Positions 1-5,145 of a stretch of DNA of 5,145 bases are shown one piece after another. The notes beneath the pieces were generated by a model, which was given only the letters and a program-made list of their open reading frames with translations, had not been told where the DNA came from and ran no database searches. Origin of the DNA: Bacillota bacterium (GTDB lineage: Bacteria > Bacillota > Clostridia > Oscillospirales > JAKOTC01); NCBI GenBank assembly GCA_029776465.1, contig JAKOTC010000178.1, forward strand, positions 1 through 5,145, read 5' to 3'. Position 1 is the stretch's first letter, and every line of letters begins with the position of its first letter. Made by a program: the position numbers and the translations under genes.

Positions 1-311
1 AAATATCGGATATGAGGGTTGGGTTGGAAGGGACCGCCGTGGATGGGGATTCCTTTTTCTCGCACAAAGTCCATCATCTTTTCCAAAGAGTCCACCACAA
101 ACCCTAAACTAATTCCTTCAATGTTTCCGAGAGCTTGGTGGTTCTCAGAGCAAATCAATTCAATTTTAGTCTCACCCTCCCCCAAAAAGCAGATTTCAAT
201 GCCGGGACCGCCCATAAAGCGGTTTTGAAGGGGTAGGCCCACAATGTTTTGATAGAAATCAAGGGATGTGTCCATATCCTTGACCGCAATCGTTGACCAG
301 CAGAATTTCAT
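1..311 (-). CDS. VOC (glyoxalase-fold) family protein, C-terminus cut by window edge
   Basis: The first 103 residues of a small protein of the vicinal oxygen chelate superfamily (glyoxalase I, bleomycin resistance and dioxygenase relatives) are present. The opening beta-alpha unit is typical: TIAVKDMDTSLDFYQNIVGLPL at residues 7-28 (given here as adjacent pieces TIAVKDMD, TSLDFYQNIVGLPL). A beta strand, KIELI, carries Glu51 where this fold often has a metal ligand, and a second module begins near GISLGFVVDS (67-75). The usual first-strand metal-ligand His of glyoxalase I is not there; Trp5/Thr7 occupy that region, so glyoxalase I activity is not supported and the substrate is unknown. The ATG at 311 is preceded by AGAAAGGAA with about 7 bases of spacing. 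It begins 19 bases after the stop of the 957-residue gene on the same strand with no terminator between, so co-transcription is likely. The fold is confident; the function is not. Confidence 0.85.
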   Translation of the reverse strand, partial: MKFCWSTIAVKDMDTSLDFYQNIVGLPLQNRFMGGPGIEICFLGEGETKIELICSENHQALGNIEGISLGFVVDSLEKMMDFVREKGIPIHGGPFQPNPHIRY

Positions 312-330
312 ATAAAATTCCTTTCTGTGT

Positions 331-3204
331 TTATTGATGCCCTGCTTCAAGCAAGACTTCCAAATCCATCGCCGTTTGGTTCCAGCTTTCATATACCGAA
401 TCCAGGCAGATAAAATCTGCGGAGCGGAAAGCCCATTTCTTCAGCTCGTCTTTATATTCCGATTGATAAATGGGCAGGTGGGCATCGGTCATCTGTCCGA
501 AAACATCTTTCATGGGGGCATTCAGCAGTATTCCATCCGGCGCGGCGGTTTCAAGGTTTTCACCCAGGGCAAGGCTGTGCCCCACATTCAGCGCGGATTT
601 GAAACCAAGCTGCTGGGCCGTTTCTCGTGCCTCTTTAAAGGTGGAAAAGCTTGTATGCTCTTTCAGGGAACGGCTGTTCTGCAGATAAAGAGTAATGCCT
701 TTTTCTTCAGCCATGGCGGCGATTTCCGTCAGGGCACGGCGGAAGTGTTCTTCCGCTTTTTCTATTGAAAGGGCATTTTCGGCATGGCGTTGAAAACTGA
801 GAATGGCTTTGGTGGTGCTGTAATATTCGGCTTTATGGAGGATGGAACGGATGCGATTCAGCCCTTCCTCAGTCCTGCCGGGGATATTATACAGCAGAGA
901 TATGTTGGGATAGTGATCCAACAGGCCAGTGAAGTCAACCATCACATCAACCTTTTGCCGCTTAACCCATTGAGCTTCCGCCTGAACGGTTTTCTCGTCC
1001 AATCGCTCTAAAGCGGAGGCGGGAATCTTGACACCGCCGAAATAGTTGGAAAAGCTGGGGTGTGCAAGCAGATATTCCTTCACCGAAGGGGTATCAATGG
1101 CAATATAGAGTTTTTCATTCGGTCCGGAGGGAAGAGCGGGTTCCATTAAAACCGCGGCAGTTTGAGCGGTAATATGGAAAAGGCAATAGTCGCCGGCTGC
1201 GACCTCGTATTTTCCGGAACCGGTTGAGGCGGGAATCTCCAGCCATTGAGATTGTGGCAGCCATCCCGGTTCCTCATGAGGGACTGAAGGGAGAGTCTCC
1301 TGATGAATCCGGCTGACCTGCAAGGCACCGTCCATAATATCAAACCGCTGAGGGCTGTGGGTGTTATTGACCACCAAAAGCAGATATTCCCGCTCGGATT
1401 TGATGTTAACCATAAACTGTAGCAGGGGATTGTTGACCCGGAAGAGCAGCTGGCTGAGCAATAAAGTCTCCAGGTAAGCTTTAACGCCCGGTTGGAATTG
1501 ATAGGGGGGCTGAATAATCCGATTGGTTTCGTTTTTAACATGGGGATCAAAATAGGGGTTTTTCTCCAATCCGTAAGGACTGCAGATAAGGGTTATCTTT
1601 CCCTTGCCGCAAGGCTGCGTGAGAATATAAGGCTTTCCGCCTGCGGTTGCCTCCAGGACGGCGGTTTGGGCAGGCAGAACCTCGACCAGCTCAAATGACG
1701 CAGATTTTATAGCTTTGCCACCCACTTCAACCTCGGGGGTGCAGAGAATCTGTTTTTTGCCGATTTCAAGGATGCCGAATGTTTGAAGCACAGGGGTGAT
1801 GTCCCAATCGGCCTCCAGCAATTTTTCAATGGTCAACACCACATGGCCGCCCTGCATGGCAAACTTACGCAGCTTATAAAAGGACTCGTAATCCAACTGA
1901 GTCTGGCCAAATACGAAAACCAGATTATAACGGTTGAGATTTTCTGCCGAAGTGTCTGAGGAGGTAACATCAGCGATGTCGCCATAGGGAGTGGGGGTTA
2001 AAAATCCGCGCTCACTGCGGAAGAAGCCCGCGTCTTCATAGCCGGGGTAAAGCATTTCAAAAAGGGTATGAAGCTGATGATCTCCCATGGAATAGGGGCT
2101 GCTTCCCCAAACCTCATACAACCGATCGCTATACAGGTGGCGGGCAGGCACCCAGCCTGAAAAAAAGTCAAGATAGATGGTGACCGGGGTATGTAAAATT
2201 CCGGGTCGCCCCTTTTCTTTCACATAGCGAACCATCTGCTGCTGAATTTTTCCCACAGGGGAGAGATGCACCTCTTTGGCAGACTGGTATTCGGTCTTCT
2301 GGGCTGACAGCCGTTTCTCGGTGTTGTCCTCTATAATCCAACTGGATTCAAAACCGAGAATATCCGAGTTGTACATGTATTCCACAAACAACAACCGGCG
2401 CAAAAGACTCAGGCTGGTTCCGGCCAGGGGACCAACCTCATATCCGCTTTCATCGTTCATACCCTCATAGCATTTATACCCCCAGCGATTGAAGATTGAG
2501 GCATTGCCGACCCATATCAAACCATACTGCTTTCCCGCTCCCCGGATAAAGGAGTACCACATGTTGGCGCAGGGTAAGGCCTGTCCGGTTTCGGCGCCCA
2601 GCAGGATGGTGTTGCCTTCCTTGGCAAAAGGGTGAAGGAAGGTCAGCGAGGCCAGTACAGAGAGGTTATTGTGCAGATGATTTCCCAGCTTTTCAAAGTG
2701 AGCCTGGAAAGCGGCATATTGTTTGGTGCGGTTTAAGGGCGCAGGACATTGCCGGGAGGCGTAGGACATATAACGCCCGTCCTGCTCCCCGTTATTAAAG
2801 CCCATAAAACGGGGCCCCAGCTTTTCTTTCAGGCATCGGTAAGCTTCTGCCGGCGGAGAATACTCGCCCCAGATGCTGCCCGGCGCGGGCTGAGACCCGG
2901 GCACATAACCCCAGAAATCATAAAGCCAAAGCCCTCGAGCAGCGATCTCTTCCACCAGCTCGCCGAAGTTTTCGGCAAAAAGAGTGGGATAGACCGGCCA
3001 GATGATTTGGCCCAGTTCATGTTCAAGAGTATAAATATCCAAATCCCGTTGAAAGTCCACGAGCTTATTGTCCTGAATCGTAAAGATGCGAAGTGTAGTG
3101 AATCCGATACGGTTGTCCAAATCCTCACGAGTAACTGCTTTTGCGAACCGGATGTGATAGGCGGGGTAATCCTGGGGATTCACCGGATGAGGATAAATTT
3201 TCAT
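331..3204 (-). CDS. Multidomain carbohydrate-enzyme-like protein: glycoside-hydrolase-like barrel, flavodoxin/GATase-like domain, xylose-isomerase-like barrel
   Basis: This is a 957-residue protein I cannot assign to a named family. No signal peptide or membrane segment is visible, so it is probably cytoplasmic. Residues about 1-330 resemble a glycoside hydrolase TIM barrel: an aromatic-rich stretch (LWLYDFWGY, 92-100), FMGFNNGEQDG (133-143) with candidate acid Glu140, LLGAETGQ (Glu205) and GFESSWI (Glu286). Residues about 340-545 look like a flavodoxin/GATase-like alpha-beta domain (YNLVFVFGQTQLDY, then MQGGHVVLTIEKLL), as accompanies some GH barrels. Residues about 590-680 are beta-rich. 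Residues about 698-953 resemble a xylose-isomerase-like (AP endonuclease 2) barrel, but its metal-ligand positions look substituted. The start is uncertain: ATG at 3204 has AAAGGG 9 bases upstream, ATG at 3210 has it only 3 bases away, and an in-frame TTG lies at 3225. The gene follows ruvA and precedes the VOC gene. Role in sugar metabolism is inference; the exact reaction is unknown. Confidence 0.85.
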   Translation of the reverse strand: MKIYPHPVNPQDYPAYHIRFAKAVTREDLDNRIGFTTLRIFTIQDNKLVDFQRDLDIYTLEHELGQIIWPVYPTLFAENFGELVEEIAARGLWLYDFWGYVPGSQPAPGSIWGEYSPPAEAYRCLKEKLGPRFMGFNNGEQDGRYMSYASRQCPAPLNRTKQYAAFQAHFEKLGNHLHNNLSVLASLTFLHPFAKEGNTILLGAETGQALPCANMWYSFIRGAGKQYGLIWVGNASIFNRWGYKCYEGMNDESGYEVGPLAGTSLSLLRRLLFVEYMYNSDILGFESSWIIEDNTEKRLSAQKTEYQSAKEVHLSPVGKIQQQMVRYVKEKGRPGILHTPVTIYLDFFSGWVPARHLYSDRLYEVWGSSPYSMGDHQLHTLFEMLYPGYEDAGFFRSERGFLTPTPYGDIADVTSSDTSAENLNRYNLVFVFGQTQLDYESFYKLRKFAMQGGHVVLTIEKLLEADWDITPVLQTFGILEIGKKQILCTPEVEVGGKAIKSASFELVEVLPAQTAVLEATAGGKPYILTQPCGKGKITLICSPYGLEKNPYFDPHVKNETNRIIQPPYQFQPGVKAYLETLLLSQLLFRVNNPLLQFMVNIKSEREYLLLVVNNTHSPQRFDIMDGALQVSRIHQETLPSVPHEEPGWLPQSQWLEIPASTGSGKYEVAAGDYCLFHITAQTAAVLMEPALPSGPNEKLYIAIDTPSVKEYLLAHPSFSNYFGGVKIPASALERLDEKTVQAEAQWVKRQKVDVMVDFTGLLDHYPNISLLYNIPGRTEEGLNRIRSILHKAEYYSTTKAILSFQRHAENALSIEKAEEHFRRALTEIAAMAEEKGITLYLQNSRSLKEHTSFSTFKEARETAQQLGFKSALNVGHSLALGENLETAAPDGILLNAPMKDVFGQMTDAHLPIYQSEYKDELKKWAFRSADFICLDSVYESWNQTAMDLEVLLEAGHQ

Positions 3205-3213
3205 CTTCATGCA

Positions 3214-3219
3214 CCCTTT
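3214..3219 (-). promoter_or_regulatory. Shine-Dalgarno of the 957-residue gene
   Basis: AAAGGG on the minus strand lies 9 bases before the ATG at 3204 and only 3 bases before the ATG at 3210. Normal spacing is about 5-10 bases, which favours 3204 as the start. The TTG at 3225 would put this site inside the coding sequence and has no comparable site of its own. Confidence 0.6.
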
Positions 3220-3228
3220 CACCAAAAA

Positions 3229-3242
3229 TCAAAACGCTGACT
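3229..3242. promoter_or_regulatory. cre-like (CcpA/LacI-family) operator candidate
   Basis: On the plus strand the sequence TCAAAACGCTGACT matches the catabolite-responsive element consensus TGWAANCGNTNWCA at 9 of the 11 specified positions, including the central CG. The mismatches are the second base of the left half and the last base of the right half. It sits in the 77-base gap between ruvA and the 957-residue gene, 25-38 bases before that start. A possible minus-strand -10 (TATAAA, 3265-3260) would place the site just downstream of a transcription start, a common repressing position, but no convincing -35 accompanies it. The location ahead of a carbohydrate-type gene supports the reading; chance occurrence remains possible. 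Confidence 0.35.
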
Positions 3243-3281
3243 TTACTGCATGGTTAACTTTTATACCCAATAAATAGGTGT

Positions 3282-3881
3282 TTATCTCATTGACCGGGCT
3301 GTCAGCTTTTTCAAGGCAGACTTAATCAGGTCTTCCACAGAAAGGCTGGGGTCCAGTCCGGCCACGGCGGATGCCGCCTCGGCACGGCTGTAGCCAAGCA
3401 CCACCAGCGCACTGATGGCTTCTTCGGTTACAGAACCCGTCTGGACCGCGGCGGTTATATTCTGTGTTTCCGCGGTGACGCCGCCCAACTTGTCCTTTAG
3501 ATCCAGAACGATCCGCTGGGCCAGTTTTGCCCCGATGCCCTGGGATTTTTGCAGGGTTTTATAGTCGCCCGATACCACACAGACCGCAAGCTGTTCGGGC
3601 AACAGATCGGAAAGGATGGAAAGGGCGGCTTTCCCCCCTACTCCGGAAACGGAAATCAGCATTTTAAAGCAGTTCAATTCTTCCTCGGAGAAGAAAGCGA
3701 ATAAATCCAGAGCATCCTCTCGAACCTGGAGAAAGGTATATACAAATATGGATTCTCCCACGGAAGGCATTTTTTGCAGCGTATTCATGGAAACCCCGCA
3801 GCGGTATCCGACCCCGCCGCACTCCACGGCAATAAAGCCTGGACCCTTTTGCAGAAGAGTCCCTCTTAAACTGTAATACAT
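3282..3881 (-). CDS. ruvA: Holliday junction branch migration protein RuvA
   Basis: This 199-residue protein has the normal length and all three domains of RuvA, which binds four-way DNA junctions as a tetramer and recruits the RuvB motor for branch migration in recombinational repair. The N-terminal OB-fold domain (1-63) starts MYYSLRGTL and contains the acidic pin Glu55-Asp56 in REDALDLF, at the same positions as in E. coli. Domain II carries two helix-hairpin-helix motifs, ISVSGVGGKAALSIL (76-90) and SQGIGAKLAQRIVLDL (113-128). After a variable linker, domain III (about 151-195, EEAISALVVLGYSRAEA and SVEDLIKSALKKL) is the RuvB-contacting part. The ATG at 3881 lies 9 bases after the ruvC stop, with AGGGGG (3892-3887) overlapping that stop and 5 bases of spacing, so translation is probably coupled. 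ruvB does not follow; a carbohydrate-type gene does. Identification is secure. Confidence 0.98.
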   Translation of the reverse strand: MYYSLRGTLLQKGPGFIAVECGGVGYRCGVSMNTLQKMPSVGESIFVYTFLQVREDALDLFAFFSEEELNCFKMLISVSGVGGKAALSILSDLLPEQLAVCVVSGDYKTLQKSQGIGAKLAQRIVLDLKDKLGGVTAETQNITAAVQTGSVTEEAISALVVLGYSRAEAASAVAGLDPSLSVEDLIKSALKKLTARSMR

Positions 3882-3890
3882 GGCGACCCC

Positions 3891-4394
3891 CTATTTCAAT
3901 CCTGCATACAAAGCCGACAGTGCCGACCCGGAACTGTGGCAGTGGCAGATGGCAAGGGCAAGCGCGTCGGCGGTGTCATCGGGTTTGGGCACCTTGTCCA
4001 ATGCCAGAATACATCTGGTCAGTTCCTGCACCTGCTTTTTTTCCGCTTTTCCGTAACCGGTGACGGCCGACTTTACCTGAAGAGGGGTATACTCAAAACA
4101 GGGAATTCCCGCTTTCTGAGCAGCTAGAAGGATAACCCCCCGGGCCTGCGCCACAGCGATTCCGGTCTTGGCGTTTGTGGTAAAGAACAATTCCTCTATG
4201 GATAAAACATCGGGTGAAAATTTTTCAATCAGCTTATTTATATCATCATAAATCATCTCAAGCCGCCGTGAAAAGGGAAGGCCGGCCGGGGTGGTAATGG
4301 CGCCAAATGCCAAAGGCGTAAAACGGTTTTTTTCATATTGTAAAATCCCATAACCAACGGTAGCATATCCGGGATCAATACCCAGTACGATCAT
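3891..4394 (-). CDS. ruvC: Crossover junction endodeoxyribonuclease RuvC
   Basis: RuvC is the dimeric, magnesium-dependent nuclease that resolves Holliday junctions by paired nicks. This copy has 167 residues, close to the usual length, and shows the complete RNase H-like catalytic set: Asp7 in VLGIDPGYATVGYG, Glu67 in LSIEELFF, and Asp140 and Asp143 in KPDDTADALALAICH. The conserved NAKTGIAVAQARGVIL helix (74-89) and the EYTPLQVKSAVTGYGKAEKKQV segment, read here as EYTPLQVKSAVTG and YGKAEKKQV, are present. The start is ATG at 4394, with GGGGGA (4406-4401) 6 bases upstream. A longer reading from 4445 is unlikely, because it would run through the promoter and lacks family similarity. It is the first gene of the leftward cluster and is transcribed from the promoter at 4416-4445. 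It is divergent from spoIIGA. Confidence 0.98.
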   Translation of the reverse strand: MIVLGIDPGYATVGYGILQYEKNRFTPLAFGAITTPAGLPFSRRLEMIYDDINKLIEKFSPDVLSIEELFFTTNAKTGIAVAQARGVILLAAQKAGIPCFEYTPLQVKSAVTGYGKAEKKQVQELTRCILALDKVPKPDDTADALALAICHCHSSGSALSALYAGLK

Positions 4395-4415
4395 TCTAAA
4401 TCCCCCATTTGGCTT

Positions 4416-4445
4416 ATTATAACATAACCGCGGAGGAAATATCAA
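4416..4445 (-). promoter_or_regulatory. SigA-type promoter of ruvC
   Basis: On the minus strand TTGATA (4445-4440, one mismatch to consensus) is followed by 18 bases and then a perfect TATAAT (4421-4416). A TG one base before the -10 makes it an extended -10 as well. Transcription would begin near 4409, giving a leader of only about 15 bases that still contains the ruvC Shine-Dalgarno. This also argues that translation starts at 4394 and not at 4445. Confidence 0.75.
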
Positions 4446-4540
4446 CTAACTCTCGCACAATCACAACAGGCATTTGTTAAAATAATTCTTAGAAATTCAA
4501 CAGAATAATTGACAGATTTCAGCGGGGGAATCTCCACAAT

Positions 4541-4560
4541 TTTAAGGACAAGACCTTAAA
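4541..4560. repeat. Perfect 7-bp inverted repeat with 6-base spacer
   Basis: TTTAAGG (4541-4547) and CCTTAAA (4554-4560) are exact inverted copies around the spacer ACAAGA. There is no run of T after it on either strand, and the stem has only two G-C pairs, so an intrinsic terminator is unlikely. It lies between the two divergent promoters, about 96 bases upstream of the ruvC promoter's -35 and 44 bases upstream of the spoIIGA -35, which suits a dimeric repressor or activator site. No regulator can be named from the sequence. Confidence 0.45.
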
Positions 4561-4600
4561 TTGACCGAATACGGCAAGGATATAAAATATTTTTTCGCTT
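4561..4600 (+). promoter_or_regulatory. Weak Spo0A-box-like sequences upstream of spoIIGA
   Basis: Two degenerate matches to the 0A box core TGNCGAA are visible: GACCGAA at 4563-4569, and on the opposite strand a match read on plus as TTCGCTT at 4594-4600. Each agrees at only 5 of 7 positions. Relative to a start near 4643 they fall around -80 to -74 and -49 to -43, roughly where Spo0A binds at the B. subtilis spoIIG promoter. The match quality alone would not justify a call; the promoter spacing next to them is the reason to list them. Confidence 0.22.
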
Positions 4601-4603
4601 CAT

Positions 4604-4636
4604 TTGACATAATTTTCCTCGCATGTCCGATATAAT
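4604..4636 (+). promoter_or_regulatory. spoIIGA promoter with 21-base spacer (Spo0A-dependent type)
   Basis: A perfect TTGACA (4604-4609) and a perfect TATAAT (4631-4636) are separated by 21 bases instead of the usual 16-18. No -35-like hexamer stands at normal spacing (the six bases at 4608-4613 read CATAAT) and no TG precedes the -10. In B. subtilis the spoIIG promoter likewise has near-consensus hexamers about 22 bases apart, and is silent until phosphorylated Spo0A repositions SigA polymerase. The same logic is inferred here. Transcription would begin near 4643. Confidence 0.7.
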
Positions 4637-4690
4637 TACAATACCGGGCAAGCCAGTCCTTCACATATAGCGAGGAAGATTATCCTGTGC

Positions 4691-4698
4691 AAAGGTGG
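4691..4698 (+). promoter_or_regulatory. Shine-Dalgarno of spoIIGA, deciding a TTG start
   Basis: AAAGGTGG differs by one base from the ideal AAAGGAGG and lies 8 bases before TTG at 4707. An in-frame GTG at 4695 overlaps the site itself and cannot use it, and an in-frame TAG at 4668 bounds the reading frame. TTG is therefore the best start. Confidence 0.75.
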
Positions 4699-4706
4699 GA
4701 AGTTCA

Positions 4707-5145
4707 TTGCAGACGATCTATATTGATGAATTGTTCATACTTAACGTATATATCAATTATCTGCTGCTGGCCGCTACCGGACGGATCTGCACCATCAGGC
4801 CGAGGTTGTATCGGATTCTTTTGGGTGCCTTTCTTGGAGGGTTTTATGCCATCCTGATGTTTTTTCCCTCCATGGGCTTTTTGGAGAATATTGTTGTGAA
4901 AGTAATATTGGCAGGATCGATGGTTGCAGTGGTTTTCGGCAGCACCAGCCTGAGAATGTTTGCCAAACTTTGCGCATCCTTTTTGGGTTTATCCTTTGCG
5001 CTGGCGGGGCTTTTGCTTTTAGTTTGGATTTTTGCTGCGCCGGCGGGCATGAGATTTTCCAACGGAGTCGCTTATTTTGAGATATCTCCTCTTTTATTGA
5101 TTGCTTCAACGGCAGGCTGCTATTTGGTCATCTGGATATTTTCCT
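4707..5145 (+). CDS. spoIIGA: Sporulation sigma-E factor processing peptidase SpoIIGA, N-terminal part
   Basis: The first 146 residues are present; the gene continues past the right edge. SpoIIGA is a membrane-anchored aspartic-type protease of the septum that removes the pro-sequence of SigE in the mother cell after a signal from forespore SpoIIR. The start (first residue read as Met) QTIYIDELFILNVYINYLLL closely follows the family opening, where an Asp and an Asn-rich first helix are typical. Five hydrophobic segments, as expected for the membrane domain, lie at about 7-24, 36-54, 60-78, 88-111 and 127-146. The catalytic cytoplasmic domain lies outside the window, as would sigE, usually the next gene. 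The promoter at 4604-4636 supports sporulation-onset control. Its divergent neighbour is ruvC. The remaining doubt is only whether the unseen C-terminus is intact. Confidence 0.93.
   Translation, partial: MQTIYIDELFILNVYINYLLLAATGRICTIRPRLYRILLGAFLGGFYAILMFFPSMGFLENIVVKVILAGSMVAVVFGSTSLRMFAKLCASFLGLSFALAGLLLLVWIFAAPAGMRFSNGVAYFEISPLLLIASTAGCYLVIWIFS

Larger units (their letters stand above)
4395..4706. other. Divergent ruvC / spoIIGA intergenic region
   Basis: This 312-base AT-rich stretch has no supportable gene. It contains the ruvC promoter (minus strand, 4416-4445), a perfect inverted repeat (4541-4560), weak Spo0A-box-like sequences, the spoIIGA promoter (4604-4636) and the spoIIGA leader of about 64 bases. 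I see nothing specific in 4446-4540 beyond AT-rich sequence. Confidence 0.8.

Noticed and set aside
19..228. Plus-strand 69-codon open frame
   Set aside because: It is antisense to the VOC-fold gene, whose translation shows clear family motifs and a good ribosome site.
2749..3240. Plus-strand open frame of 163 codons opposite the large gene
   Set aside because: It lies antisense to a well-supported coding region, its product is Pro/Arg/His-rich without recognisable motifs, and it has no convincing ribosome site. The same applies to the shorter plus-strand frames at 334-768, 784-1011, 1492-1698 and 2276-2470.
3265..3279. Small hairpin downstream of ruvA as a terminator
   Set aside because: The stem has only five pairs, one of them G-U, and no T-run follows on the minus strand.
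4395..4445. Seventeen-residue N-terminal extension of RuvC
   Set aside because: The stretch contains the ruvC -10 and -35 hexamers and the Shine-Dalgarno, and RuvC proteins begin at the MIVLGIDPG motif.
4509..4514. TTGACA as a -35 hexamer upstream of spoIIGA
   Set aside because: No -10-like hexamer stands 16-18 bases downstream, and it is nearly 200 bases from the start codon.
4561..4586. TTGACC with TATAAA as a second plus-strand promoter
   Set aside because: The spacing is 14 bases, too short for SigA, and the -35 is imperfect.
4795..5109. Minus-strand open frames of 104 and 72 codons opposite spoIIGA
   Set aside because: They are basic, low-complexity antisense shadows of a clear membrane protein; no motif or start signal supports them.

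Overview
The window looks like chromosome of an endospore-forming Firmicute, probably of class Clostridia. The main evidence is the N-terminal half of SpoIIGA, the membrane protease that activates the mother-cell sigma factor SigE, read rightward off the right edge. Strong Shine-Dalgarno sequences and consensus SigA-type promoters fit this. I cannot name a genus from the sequence.

Layout, left to right. Four genes point left (minus strand). In transcription order they are ruvC (3891-4394), ruvA (3282-3881), a 957-residue multidomain protein (331-3204) and a VOC/glyoxalase-fold protein (1-311, cut by the left edge). One gene, spoIIGA (4707-5145, cut by the right edge), points right. The 312-base divergent intergenic region (4395-4706) holds a good SigA-type promoter for ruvC. 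For spoIIGA it holds perfect -35 and -10 hexamers set 21 bases apart, the kind of over-long spacing known from the Spo0A-activated spoIIG promoter of Bacillus subtilis. A perfect 7-bp inverted repeat lies between the two promoters.

How the genes work together. RuvC (Holliday-junction resolvase) and RuvA (junction-binding subunit) are translationally close: 9 bases separate them and the ruvA Shine-Dalgarno overlaps the ruvC stop. The usual third gene, ruvB, does not follow ruvA. Its place is taken, after a 77-base gap with a cre-like (catabolite repression) site, by the large protein. That protein reads as a cytoplasmic glycoside-hydrolase-like barrel, a flavodoxin/GATase-like domain, a beta-rich region and a C-terminal xylose-isomerase-like barrel whose usual metal ligands look substituted. 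The VOC gene starts 19 bases after it and is probably co-transcribed. No intrinsic terminator is visible anywhere, so read-through from ruvCA into the carbohydrate-type genes is possible.

The most interesting points are the domain fusion with its apparently degenerate isomerase barrel, the Spo0A-type promoter architecture, the cre-like site, and ruvCA without ruvB.
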